Of a stretch of 64,000 bases of DNA, positions 43,503 to 52,123 are shown piece after piece. How positions within the stretch are numbered: position 1 is the stretch's first letter; every line of letters begins with the position of its first letter. The DNA lies in NCBI RefSeq assembly GCF_041435335.1, contig NZ_CP108430.1, positions 6,795,001 through 6,859,000 on the forward strand, given 5' to 3'. The notes under the pieces are model-generated. The model did not search any database, was not told where the DNA came from, and saw only the letters and a list, made by a program, of their open reading frames with translations. The translations under genes were made by a program, and so were the position numbers. The DNA is from Streptomyces sp. NBC_01283. Lineage in GTDB: Bacteria > Actinomycetota > Actinomycetes > Streptomycetales > Streptomycetaceae.

Positions 43503-45025
43503 GTACCGCCACCACCGATCCAGGCACCGAAGAGCCGCAGCACAAACGGAAGTTCACCTTCCCCAGCGCCCTGACCATCCTCGCGATCGTCACCGTGGCC
43601 GTCTGGCTGCTCGCCTTCCTCATCCCGTCCGGCGCCTACGACCGCAACGACAAGGGCGCCCCCGTCCAGGGCAGCTACCACCGCGTCGACTCGGGCCAGA
43701 CCTTCGTCGACCGGCTCAACGACCTCTTCCTCGCCCCGGTCAACGGCCTGTACGGCATCCAGGACGAGAAGTCGGGCACCGTCGGGCCCGACCTGGCCGG
43801 CGAGCTGTACGGCAGCGCGGGCGTGTTCCTGTTCGTCCTCGCCATCGGCGCGTTCATCACCGTCGTCTTCGCCACCGGCGCCCTCGACCGCGGCATCGGC
43901 CGCCTCGCCCACCGGCTGCGCGAGCGCGGCGCGATGCTGATCGCGGGGGTGATGCTCGTCTTCTCCGTCCTCGGCACGGTCGAGGGATTCGCGGAGGAGA
44001 CACTGGGCTTCTACGGCCTGATCGTGCCGCTGATGCTCGCCCTCGGCTACGACCGGATGGTCGCCGTCGGCGCGATCATCCTGGGCGCCGGGATCGGCGT
44101 GCTCTGCTCGACGGTCAACCCGTTCGCGACCGGGGTCGCCTCCTCCGCCGCGGACATCTCGCTCGGCGACGGCATCGTGCTGCGGTTCGTGATGTGGGTC
44201 GTCCTGACCGCGGTCACCATCGCCTACGTCATCCGCTACGCGAAGCGCGTACAGAAGAACCCGGAGCGCTCCCTCACCGGCTTCCTGCCCGGTGACCGTG
44301 AGCAGACCGCCGCCGACGCGGGCGAGGTGCCGGAGCTGACCCGGCTGCACAAGACCGTGCTCGTCGTGGTCGCGCTGGTCTTCGCCTTCATGATCTTCTC
44401 GGTGGTGCCCTGGTCGAGCGCGCTCACGGGCAAGGCGGACGCGAAGCCGTACGGCTTCGAACTCGGCTGGTCCTTCCCGCAGTTGGCGGCGCTCTTCCTC
44501 TGTGCGGCCGTACTCGTCGGGTGCGTGGCCCGGATGGGCGAGCAGAAGCTCAGCTCGACGATCACCCAGGGCGCGGCCGACTTCATCTCGCCCGCCCTGG
44601 TCATCGTGCTCGCGCGCGGCGTCACGGTGATCATGAACAACTCCAAGGTCACGGACACCGTCCTGCACTCCATCGAGGGCATCGTGAAGGGCACGTCGTC
44701 CGGCCTCTTCGCGATCATCGTCTTCGTCGTGAACCTGCCGCTGGCCTTCCTGATCCCCTCCACCTCCGGACACGCGACCCTCGCCATGCCGATCCTCGCC
44801 CCGCTCGCCGACTTCGCCGGGGTCTCGCGCTCGGTCGTCGTCACCGCCTGGCAGGCGGCGAGCGGCTGGATGAACCTGTGGGTCCCGACGACGGCCGTGA
44901 CCATCGGCGGCGTCGCGCTCGCGAAGGTCGGCTACGACAAATACCTGCGGTTCGTATGGCCGTTGCTTGCCATCCTGTTCATCCTGATCTGCGCCTTCGT
45001 GGCGCTTGGAGCGGCGCTCACATGA
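43499..45025 (+). CDS. YfcC/DcuC-family transporter
   Basis: 508 residues; ATG overlaps the dipeptidase stop. About 12 membrane helices with the YfcC pattern (FTFPSALTILAIVTVAVWLL; FLIPSGAYDR; GFAEETLGFYGLIVPLMLAL; NPFATGVASSAADISLGDG; IPSTSGHATLAMPILAPLAD). The family moves C4-dicarboxylates or basic amino acids/peptides; E. coli YfcC is poorly characterised. The neighbours point to a peptide or amino-acid-derived substrate. Confidence 0.88.
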   Translation: MSTATTDPGTEEPQHKRKFTFPSALTILAIVTVAVWLLAFLIPSGAYDRNDKGAPVQGSYHRVDSGQTFVDRLNDLFLAPVNGLYGIQDEKSGTVGPDLAGELYGSAGVFLFVLAIGAFITVVFATGALDRGIGRLAHRLRERGAMLIAGVMLVFSVLGTVEGFAEETLGFYGLIVPLMLALGYDRMVAVGAIILGAGIGVLCSTVNPFATGVASSAADISLGDGIVLRFVMWVVLTAVTIAYVIRYAKRVQKNPERSLTGFLPGDREQTAADAGEVPELTRLHKTVLVVVALVFAFMIFSVVPWSSALTGKADAKPYGFELGWSFPQLAALFLCAAVLVGCVARMGEQKLSSTITQGAADFISPALVIVLARGVTVIMNNSKVTDTVLHSIEGIVKGTSSGLFAIIVFVVNLPLAFLIPSTSGHATLAMPILAPLADFAGVSRSVVVTAWQAASGWMNLWVPTTAVTIGGVALAKVGYDKYLRFVWPLLAILFILICAFVALGAALT

Positions 45026-46233
45026 CAACAACCCCCTCGGCACATCCATCAGCCGCCGCGGCGCGCCCCTCGGCCGCGGCCTACCGGAACCTCGCCGTGG
45101 CCACGGTCGGTTTCACGCTCACCTTCTGGGCATGGGACCTGATCGCGCCGCTCGGCAGCGACTTCGGGGAGCGGCTCGGGCTCTCCTCGTTCGCCCAGTC
45201 CCTGCTGGTCGCCGTGCCGGTCATCGTCGGCTCGCTCGGCCGCGTCCCGGTCGGCGCACTCACCGACCGCTACGGCGCCAAGCGGATGTTCCCGCTGGTC
45301 TCGGCGCTCACGATCGTGCCGGTGCTGCTGATCATCCCGGCCAGGGACACCTACGTCGCGATGCTCGCGGTCGGCTTCCTGCTCGGCCTGGGCGGCACGA
45401 CGTTCGCGATCGGCATCCCGCTGGTCAACTCCTGGTTCCCGCCCGCCCACCGGGGCTTCGCGCTCGGCGTCTTCGGGATGGGCATGGGCGGTGTGGCGCT
45501 CTCCGGGTACTTCACGCCCCGGATCGCCAAGCACGGCGACAACCTGCCGTTCCTGGTCGTGGCGATCGCGCTCGCGGCCTTCGCGGTGGTCGCGGCGCTG
45601 CTCATCACCGACCGGCCCGACCGGCCGGTGCCGACGAGCCCCCTCACGACCCGCCTCGGGGAGGCCGGGCGGCTGCGGGTGACGTGGGAGCTCTCGGCGC
45701 TGTACGCGATCGGCTTCGGCGGCATCGTCGCCTTCGGGGTCTATCTGCCCACGTACCTGAAGACCTGGTACGACCTCTCGCCCACCGACGCGGGCACCAA
45801 GGCGGCCGGGTTCGCGCTGGTCACGGTCATTTTCCGGCCCATCGGCGGCTGGCTCTCCGACCGGATCCACCCGGCGACGGTCACCTCGGCCGCGCTGGCC
45901 GTCGTCGCCGTCTTCGCCATCGCGCAGGCCCTCGAACCGTCGCTGAATCCGGGCGGCACGGTCTGCTTCCTGCTCATGGCGGCGGGGCTCGGCACGGCGA
46001 GCGGCAGCGTCTTCGCGCTCGTCTCGCAGGTGACACCACAGGCGCAGGTGGGGTCCGTGACGGGCATCGTGGGAGCGGTGGGCGGCCTGGGAGGGTTCGT
46101 CCCGCCGCTGGTCATGGGCGCGATCTACAGCGCCAAGAACTCGTACTCCATCGGCTTCATGCTGCTCTCGGACCTCGCGCTCGCGGGGTGCGTGTACGCG
46201 TACGGGCGGATGCGGGGGCTGCGTGCCGGGTAA
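45022..46233 (+). CDS. MFS transporter (NarK/OxlT-like branch)
   Basis: 403 residues; ATG overlaps the YfcC stop by four bases, giving a three-gene coupled operon. Twelve-helix pattern with GALTDRYGAKRMFPLVSALT between helices 2 and 3, GGTTFAIGIPLVNSWFPPAH and GWLSDRIHPATVTSAAL. The motifs are closest to nitrate/nitrite or oxalate-type antiporters. It may export the product of the dipeptidase or act as a second importer. Which is not determinable. Confidence 0.9.
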   Translation: MTTTPSAHPSAAAARPSAAAYRNLAVATVGFTLTFWAWDLIAPLGSDFGERLGLSSFAQSLLVAVPVIVGSLGRVPVGALTDRYGAKRMFPLVSALTIVPVLLIIPARDTYVAMLAVGFLLGLGGTTFAIGIPLVNSWFPPAHRGFALGVFGMGMGGVALSGYFTPRIAKHGDNLPFLVVAIALAAFAVVAALLITDRPDRPVPTSPLTTRLGEAGRLRVTWELSALYAIGFGGIVAFGVYLPTYLKTWYDLSPTDAGTKAAGFALVTVIFRPIGGWLSDRIHPATVTSAALAVVAVFAIAQALEPSLNPGGTVCFLLMAAGLGTASGSVFALVSQVTPQAQVGSVTGIVGAVGGLGGFVPPLVMGAIYSAKNSYSIGFMLLSDLALAGCVYAYGRMRGLRAG

Positions 46234-46298
46234 CCGGTCACGGGGTACGCGCGTCCGATGGCCGGTGGCGCGCCCGGTGGGCGGGATATCTTCGGCCG

Positions 46299-47267
46299 AT
46301 GGGCCTTTATCCGGAGATCGAGCCGTACGACCACGGCATGCTCGAAGTCGGCGACGGCAACCGCGTGTACTGGGAGGTCTGCGGCAATCCGCTGGGAAAG
46401 CCGGCGGTGGTGCTTCATGGCGGGCCGGGGTCGGGGTGCACGCCGTTCTTCCGGCGGTACTTCGACCCTGACGCGTACCGGGTGGTGCTCCTGGACCAGC
46501 GTGGGTGTGGGCGCTCGACGCCGCACGCGAGTGATCCCCGTACGGACATGAGCGTCAACACGACCAAGCATCTGCTGGCCGACCTGGAGCTGCTGCGGCG
46601 GCACCTGCGGATCGAGCGGTGGCTGGTGTGGGGCGCGTCCTGGGGCTCCGTGCTGGGGCTCCGGTATGCGCAGACCCACCCCGACCGGGTGTCGGAACTG
46701 GTGCTCACGGGCCTTGCCACCGGAAGCCGGGCCGAGGTCGAGCTGCTCACCCGGGGTCTTGGGCGGCTCTTCCCGGAGGCGTGGGAGGCGTTTCGGGACG
46801 CGGTGCCCGAGGAGGAGCGGGACGGGGACCTCGCCGCCGCGTACAACCGGCTCCTGGAGTCCCCCGACGCGGAGGTCCGGGCCGCCGCCGCACGGGCGTG
46901 GACCGACTGGGAGACGGCCTTCGCACTGGGGGCGCCCCGGTCCGTTCCCCGGTACGAGGACGAGACCTTCCGGGCGGGGTTCGCCCGGACCGTCACGCAC
47001 TACTTCGCCCATGACCACTGGCTGGGCGGGGACGAGGTCGTGCTGCGGGACGCGGGGGCGCTGGCCGGCATCCCGGGGACCCTGGTGCAGGGAAGCCTCG
47101 ACTTCGGGAATCTGATCGGGATCCCCTGGCGGCTTCAAGGGGCCTGGCCCGGCAGCGAGTTGGTCCTCGTCGGGGATGTGGGGCACAACGCTGGGGCGCG
47201 GGGGATCGCGGAGGAGCTGGTGCGGGCGACGGACGGGTATCGGGCGGGCAGGGGCGGCCAGGCATAG
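46299..47267 (+). CDS. pip: Prolyl aminopeptidase
   Basis: 322 residues. Alpha/beta-hydrolase of the S33 family: oxyanion-hole motif HGGPGSGCTPFFRRYF, LDQRGCGRSTPH, nucleophile elbow GASWGSVLGL (the Ser at about 112), an acidic cap and the final GDVGHNAGA with catalytic His. It removes N-terminal proline from peptides in the cytoplasm. It starts 65 bases after the MFS gene on the same strand and may be co-transcribed with the dipeptidase operon, which would fit a peptide-use role. Confidence 0.92.
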   Translation: MGLYPEIEPYDHGMLEVGDGNRVYWEVCGNPLGKPAVVLHGGPGSGCTPFFRRYFDPDAYRVVLLDQRGCGRSTPHASDPRTDMSVNTTKHLLADLELLRRHLRIERWLVWGASWGSVLGLRYAQTHPDRVSELVLTGLATGSRAEVELLTRGLGRLFPEAWEAFRDAVPEEERDGDLAAAYNRLLESPDAEVRAAAARAWTDWETAFALGAPRSVPRYEDETFRAGFARTVTHYFAHDHWLGGDEVVLRDAGALAGIPGTLVQGSLDFGNLIGIPWRLQGAWPGSELVLVGDVGHNAGARGIAEELVRATDGYRAGRGGQA

Positions 47268-47310
47268 CCCGTACGGCGTTCGAGGGCCGGCTCGGCGATG
47301 GCGGCGGGGA

Positions 47311-47979
47311 CTAGTCCTTTTCCTCCTCGCCGAAGAGATGCCGCACCGTAGACCGGTAGTTGGTCCGCACGTGGGCCAGCGCCACGTCCCGTGCTCGTCC
47401 CGCGTCCCCCGAGGCCACCGCCTCGTACAACTCCCTGTGTTCCACGAGCAGGTGCGCCCACTCCTCGTTGCGCCGCGTCATCCACCGCAGCCGTCCGTCC
47501 ACCGGCTCCATGACCGAGGTCAGCAGGCCGTTCCCCGCCATTGCCAGGAGGCGGTCGTGGAAGCGGGTGTTGATGTCCGTGATCGCCTCCCCGTCCGCCG
47601 TGCGCGTCGCCCTCGCGGCGCTGTCGAGCAGCGCGGAGAGCTCCGCGAGCCCCTCCTCCGTGGCCCGTTCCGCCGCGCGGCCCGCCGCGAACACCTCCAA
47701 CGCCTCGCGCAGCTCGAAGAGTTCGGTCACGTCGGTGCGGGTCAGGCGGCGCACCACGGTCCTGCGCGGGGTCTCGAAGGTGACGAAGCCCTCGGCGACC
47801 AGGGCCCGGATCGCCTCGCGTACCGGGACCCTGGACACCCCCAGGCGGTCGGCGAGCTCCCGTTCGACCAGGCGGTCGCCCGGACCGAGGCGTCCGGCGA
47901 TGATCTCCTGCCGCAGCTCGGCGAGCACTCGTTCGCGTACGGCGGCCAGCGGCTGCTCCACGGTCGTCATGGTGTCCAT
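47311..47979 (-). CDS. GntR-family (FadR subfamily) transcriptional regulator
   Basis: 222 residues at MDTMTTVEQP; nearby in-frame ATGs at 47970, 47982 and 47997 are possible starts. The N-terminal winged helix (VLAELRQEIIAGRLGPGDRL; ELADRLGVSRVPVREAIRAL; EGFVTFETPRRTVVRRL) is classic GntR, and the C-terminal FCD effector domain has the Asp/His ligand pattern (FELREALEVFAAGRAAE; DINTRFHDRLLAMAGN). It is divergent from an NCS1 permease/racemase operon and presumably represses it through the triple palindrome in between. Confidence 0.92.
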   Translation of the reverse strand: MDTMTTVEQPLAAVRERVLAELRQEIIAGRLGPGDRLVERELADRLGVSRVPVREAIRALVAEGFVTFETPRRTVVRRLTRTDVTELFELREALEVFAAGRAAERATEEGLAELSALLDSAARATRTADGEAITDINTRFHDRLLAMAGNGLLTSVMEPVDGRLRWMTRRNEEWAHLLVEHRELYEAVASGDAGRARDVALAHVRTNYRSTVRHLFGEEEKD

Positions 47980-48064
47980 CATCGCCGAACGCCGCATCGA
48001 TTTACCGATTCGTAACCGTACGGACATTGCCGGGCGCCCCCGGGAGCGGGAGCATGACGGAATC

Positions 48065-48108
48065 TTTGGTATACCAAACTTTGGTATACCAAACTTTGGT
48101 ATACCAAA
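48065..48108. promoter_or_regulatory. Three tandem perfect palindromic operators
   Basis: TTTGGTATACCAAA occurs three times at 48065-48078, 48080-48093 and 48095-48108, each a perfect 14-bp palindrome, separated by a single C, so the period is 15 bases. GGTATACC is the core. The array lies 37 bases before the permease GTG and 85 bases from the GntR gene start. It is the obvious operator for the GntR regulator; GntR/FadR operators commonly contain a TNGTATACNA-like or related palindromic core. Confidence 0.85.
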
Positions 48109-48145
48109 GCGCGCCGCACCTCCGTCCCCCTTCGCAGGAGGCCCC

Positions 48146-49636
48146 GTGTCCCTCACCCAGCGCGCCGACTCCCCAGGCGCCGACTCCCCGAGCGCCGCGA
48201 CCGAGTTCGTGCCCGACCCCCGCCTCACCAACGAAGACCTCGCCCCCACCGCCGAACGCAAGTGGAAGGTCTTCGACCTCTTCGCCCTGTGGATGTCCGA
48301 CGTCCACAACCTCGGCAACTACACCTTCGCGGCCGGTCTGCTGGTCCTCGGCCTGAACGTCTGGCAGATCTTCACCTCACTCCTCGTCGGCTTCGTGCTC
48401 ATCTATGCCGGGATGAACATGATGGGGCGCATCGGACAGCGCCACGGCGTGCCGTTCCCCGTCGTCAGCCGCATCAGCTTCGGTGTCTGGGGCGCCAACA
48501 TCCCCGCCCTGATCCGGGCCGTGATCGCCATCATGTGGTACGGAATCCAGACCTACCTGGCCTCCATCGCGGTCAACGTCATGCTCATCGCCGCCTTCCC
48601 GAGCCTCGACGCGTGGACCGAGCACTCCTTCCTCGGGCTGCACGCCCTCGGCTGGTGTTCGTTCGTCGCGCTCTGGCTGGTGCAGGGGCTGATCATGACC
48701 CGGGGCATGGAATCCGTACGGAAGTTCCAGGACTTCTGCGGGCCCGCCATCTGGGTCGTGATGATCGCCCTCGCCGTGTGGATCCTCTGGAAGGCCGGCT
48801 GGACCATCTCGCTCACCAGCACCCCGAACCCGGTCTCCACCGGGGAGCAGGTGCGGCAGTGGTTCGGCGCGATCGGCCTGATCCTCGCCACCTACGGCAC
48901 GCTGATGCTCAACTTCTGCGACTTCTCGCGCTTCGCCCCCGACTACCGCACCGTCAAGCGCGGCAACTTCTGGGGCCTGCCCATCAACTCCACGGCCTTC
49001 GTGATCCTCTCCGTCGTCGTCACCGCGGGCAGCCTCGAAGTCTTCGGCAAGGCCATCACCGACCCCGCCGAGCTCGTCGCCGAGATCGGCAACACCTGGG
49101 TCCTTGTCTTCGGGGCGCTCACCTTCGCCGTCGCCACGATGGGCGTGAACATCGTGGCCAACTTCGTCTCGCCCGCGTACGACCTCGCCAACGTCTGGCC
49201 GCAGAAGATCACCTTCAAGATCGGCGGGATCATCTCCACGGTCGCCGCGCTGCTCGTCACGCCGTGGAACCTCTACTCCAACCCGACCGTCGTGAACTAC
49301 TTCCTCGGCGGCCTCGGCGCCTTCCTCGGACCGTTGTTCGGGATCATCGCGGTCGACTACTTCTGGGTGAAGCGCGGACGTATCGACGCCGAGGCGCTGT
49401 TCAAGGCCGAGCCGGGATCGCCGTACTACTACAAGAAGGGCGTCAACCCGAAGGCTCTCGCCGCCTTCGTGCCGACGGCCGGATTCGCGGCGGTGTGCGC
49501 GCTGGTGCCGTTCTTCGACTACGTCGCGCCGTACTCCTGGTTCATCGGGACGGCGACGGCCGCGCTCCTCTACGCCGTGCTGTGCCGCGCCGAGCGGACC
49601 GCCGGGGCCGGGGCTGTGGCCGAGGTGGAGGCCTAG
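48146..49636 (+). CDS. NCS1-family nucleobase/hydantoin/allantoin permease
   Basis: 496 residues from GTG with an AGGAGG site. About 12 membrane helices. NCS1 hallmarks are FALWMSDVHNLGNYTFAAGL, the substrate-region elements MNMMGRIGQRHGVPFPVVSR, GVWGANIPALIRAVIAIMWY, and CDFSRFAPDYRTVKRGNFWG. Family members (Mhp1, PucI, CodB) couple Na+ or H+ to uptake of hydantoins, allantoin or cytosine. With a racemase gene overlapping the stop by one base (TAGTG), a hydantoin or allantoin-type substrate is the best inference. Confidence 0.93.
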   Translation: MSLTQRADSPGADSPSAATEFVPDPRLTNEDLAPTAERKWKVFDLFALWMSDVHNLGNYTFAAGLLVLGLNVWQIFTSLLVGFVLIYAGMNMMGRIGQRHGVPFPVVSRISFGVWGANIPALIRAVIAIMWYGIQTYLASIAVNVMLIAAFPSLDAWTEHSFLGLHALGWCSFVALWLVQGLIMTRGMESVRKFQDFCGPAIWVVMIALAVWILWKAGWTISLTSTPNPVSTGEQVRQWFGAIGLILATYGTLMLNFCDFSRFAPDYRTVKRGNFWGLPINSTAFVILSVVVTAGSLEVFGKAITDPAELVAEIGNTWVLVFGALTFAVATMGVNIVANFVSPAYDLANVWPQKITFKIGGIISTVAALLVTPWNLYSNPTVVNYFLGGLGAFLGPLFGIIAVDYFWVKRGRIDAEALFKAEPGSPYYYKKGVNPKALAAFVPTAGFAAVCALVPFFDYVAPYSWFIGTATAALLYAVLCRAERTAGAGAVAEVEA

Positions 49637-50352
49637 TGCGCATCGTCGTCACCAACTGCAACACCACGCGGGCGATGACCGACGAGATCGTGCGGGGCGC
49701 CAGGGACGCGGCATCACCCGGCACCACCATCACCGGACTCACGCCCGCCTGGGGGCCGGAATCCGCGGAGGGATGGCTCGACAGCTACCTCTCGGCGGCC
49801 GCCGTCCTCGACACCCTGCGCCGGCACGAGGAGCCGTACGACGCCGTGGTCATGGCCGGGTTCGGCGAGCACGGACGCGAGGGCGCCCGGGAGCTCCTCG
49901 ACGTGCCCGTCGTCGACATCACCGAGGCCGCCGCCCATCTGGCCTGTCTGCTCGGGCGGCGGTACGGCGTGGTCACCACCCTCGACCGGGCGCGCGGCCA
50001 GATCGAGGACAGCCTGCACGCGGCGGGCGTCGCGCAGAACTGCGCCGCCGTGGTCGGGACCGGCCTCGGGGTCCTGGACCTCGGGGACTCCGAGGTCACC
50101 GTCCGCGCCTTCCTCGCCGCCGCCGAACGGGCCCGCGACGCGGGTGCCGAGGTCCTGGTGCTCGGCTGCGCGGGGATGACCGGGCTGCAGGAGAAGGTCG
50201 GCGCGGCCCTCGACATGCCGGTGGTCGACGGCGTGGCCGCCGCGGTCAGGCTCGCCGAGTCGCTCGTCGGCCTCGGGCTCACCACGAGCCGCTCCGGCGG
50301 CTACGCCAAACCCCTGCCGAAGAGGCGCACTTGGACGCAGCCGTCGGAGTGA
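49636..50352 (+). CDS. Asp/Glu/hydantoin racemase superfamily protein
   Basis: 238 residues from GTG overlapping the permease stop. The N-terminus MRIVVTNCNTT is the family's NPNT-like loop with Cys replacing Pro; the C-terminal catalytic segment LVLGCAGMTGLQ retains Cys178. The first catalytic segment reads VVMAGFGEHG: Gly75 lies where hydantoin and allantoin racemases carry Cys (usually as CFGDPG). A two-Cys racemase mechanism is therefore doubtful; single-Cys relatives act as decarboxylases or isomerases. The substrate is inferred from the permease, hydantoin- or allantoin-like. Confidence 0.85.
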   Translation: MRIVVTNCNTTRAMTDEIVRGARDAASPGTTITGLTPAWGPESAEGWLDSYLSAAAVLDTLRRHEEPYDAVVMAGFGEHGREGARELLDVPVVDITEAAAHLACLLGRRYGVVTTLDRARGQIEDSLHAAGVAQNCAAVVGTGLGVLDLGDSEVTVRAFLAAAERARDAGAEVLVLGCAGMTGLQEKVGAALDMPVVDGVAAAVRLAESLVGLGLTTSRSGGYAKPLPKRRTWTQPSE

Positions 50353-50469
50353 TTCTTCGGGTGATCTGCCGCCCGACCGGCGGTGTACGAGGCCTCGCGG
50401 GGGTCGGGCGACCGCAGACTCCGGGGAACACGCCGGGCCCGTCCGGCGTCGAGCAACTGGAGGTGCCCG

Positions 50470-51555
50470 GTGTCGCAGCCGCCCTTCCGATCACCTGAGC
50501 GTGAGCGTGACCTGGACCATGGCTGTCCCCGTTCCCGTGGCGTCCGCCCCCGCCTCGCCCGGCTCCTCGCCGTCGCGCTCCTGGTGAGCGCGGCGGCGTC
50601 CGGCGGTGCGCAGGCGGCAGGCGCCGGGCCCGCATCGGCCCCCGCGCTCGCCCCCGCCCCGACGGGCACCGCCCCCGGCACCGCCTTCTGGATCGACCCG
50701 AACAGCGCCGCCGCCCACCAGGTCACCGCCTGGCGGCGCCAGGGCCGGACCGCCGACGCCCGGCTCATGCAGCGCATCGCGTGGCGCCCCCAGGCGATCT
50801 GGCTGCACAGCGCCAACCCCGGGCCCACCGTCCGCGCGGTCACCCTCGCCGCCGCCGCGGCGCGGCGCACCGCCCTGCTCGTCGCGTACTTCATCCCGCA
50901 CCGCGACTGCGGCGACTACTCCGGAGGCGGGGCGGGGAACGCGGCGGAGTACCGGCGCTGGGCCGACGAGTTCGCCGCCGGCATCGGTGACCGCCCCGCG
51001 TACGTCATCGTCGAACCGGACGCCGTCGCGCAGAAGATCGCGGGCTGCGAGCAGGGCGACGCCCGCGAGCGCTACGGCCTGCTCGCCTACGCCGTCGCCC
51101 GCCTCAAGGCCCGCCCGCACACCAAGGTGTACGTGGACGCGGGCAACTCCGGCTGGATCCCCGACGAGCGGCGACTGGTCGCACCGCTGCGACAGGCCGG
51201 GGTCGCCAGGGCCGACGGCTTCGCCGTCAACACGTCCAACTTCAAGACGAACGGCGCGAGTTCGGCGTACGGGCACCGCATCGCGGCGGCACTCGGCGGC
51301 GCCAAGCACTTCGTCGTGGACAGCAGCCGCAACGGCAACGGGCCCTACACCGGCGTCGGCGACCAGGCCTGGTGCAACCCGCCGGGCCGCGCCCTCGGCA
51401 CCCCGCCCACCACCGCCACCGGCGACCCCGCCATCGACGCCTACCTTTGGATCAAGCGCCCCGGCGAGTCCGACGGAACCTGCCGGGGCGGGCCGAGGGC
51501 GGGGCAGTGGTGGCCGCAGTACGCGCTGGGGCTCGCGAGCAGGGCGCGGGGGTAG
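50470..51555 (+). CDS. Secreted glycoside hydrolase family 6 protein
   Basis: 361 residues from GTG at MSQPPFRSPE with CTGGAGG upstream. An Arg-rich N-terminal stretch and a hydrophobic segment (LARLLAVALLVSAAASG) form a signal peptide. The GH6 catalytic domain has LLVAYFIPHRDCGDYSGGGA, with the usual proton-donor Asp146 region, YVIVEPDAVAQ (Glu182/Asp184), VYVDAGNSGWIPDERR, GFAVNTSNFKTNG and WIKRPGESDGTC. No carbohydrate-binding module is attached. GH6 enzymes cleave beta-1,4-glucan as endo- or exo-cellulases; here the loops needed to say which are not clear. Confidence 0.9.
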   Translation: MSQPPFRSPERERDLDHGCPRSRGVRPRLARLLAVALLVSAAASGGAQAAGAGPASAPALAPAPTGTAPGTAFWIDPNSAAAHQVTAWRRQGRTADARLMQRIAWRPQAIWLHSANPGPTVRAVTLAAAAARRTALLVAYFIPHRDCGDYSGGGAGNAAEYRRWADEFAAGIGDRPAYVIVEPDAVAQKIAGCEQGDARERYGLLAYAVARLKARPHTKVYVDAGNSGWIPDERRLVAPLRQAGVARADGFAVNTSNFKTNGASSAYGHRIAAALGGAKHFVVDSSRNGNGPYTGVGDQAWCNPPGRALGTPPTTATGDPAIDAYLWIKRPGESDGTCRGGPRAGQWWPQYALGLASRARG

Positions 51556-51584
51556 GGGAGGGCGCCGGGTGGTGGCGGTCCGTC

Positions 51585-52010
51585 CTATGGAGCGGTCGGC
51601 GCCTCCGGGACCACGGCCGTGGCGGTGATCTCGATCAGCTGGCCGGGGTAGCCGAGGCACGCCGCGCCGAGCAGCGTCGACGTGTGCGGGCCCTTCGCGA
51701 GCAGGTCGGAGGCGCGGATGACTTCCCACGCCTCGCTCAGTGGGCCCGGCTCGTCGCTCACGACGTACACCGTGCTGGCCACCACCTGCGTCAGATCACT
51801 GCCGATCGCGCGCAGCGCCTCGTCGAGATTGGCGATGACCTGTTCGGTCTGGCGCACCACATCACCTTCTCCGACGAGGGTCCCCTCGGGATCGAGCGGC
51901 ACCGAACCCGCCATGAAGGCGAGCTTGGTGCCGGCCTCTACGAGGGCGGCGTGGGCGTATCCGGGCGGCGGGAAGAGGGTGGGCACGACGGTGCGCTGAG
52001 TGGTGGTCAT
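51585..52010 (-). CDS. RidA/YjgF-family protein
   Basis: 141 residues from ATG at MTTTQRTVVP; the longer frame upstream is not coding. The RidA fold is visible: the TVVASTVYVVS-like segment TQVVASTVYVVSDEPGPLSE, and the TLLGAACLGYPGQLIEITAT end that contributes the conserved C-terminal region, though the usual catalytic Arg of RidA (in RxxVxV) is not found and a Gly-Tyr-Pro precedes the last strand. RidA proteins hydrolyse reactive enamines or imines. This divergent member may have a different activity. Confidence 0.85.
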   Translation of the reverse strand: MTTTQRTVVPTLFPPPGYAHAALVEAGTKLAFMAGSVPLDPEGTLVGEGDVVRQTEQVIANLDEALRAIGSDLTQVVASTVYVVSDEPGPLSEAWEVIRASDLLAKGPHTSTLLGAACLGYPGQLIEITATAVVPEAPTAP

Positions 52011-52123
52011 GGACCCGATCCTGCGCGAGGCGGGGCGCGGGCGCATCCGAATTCCGGCTGGGATGGCGGGCAGGCCGGGGTGGGCCATCGGTTTGAATGT
52101 CAGCTTGTGCTTCAGCTTGTGCG

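Noticed and set aside
48065..48108. CRISPR or tandem-repeat array
   Set aside because: Only three 14-bp units separated by a single base; no spacers. The symmetry and position between divergent genes fit operators.
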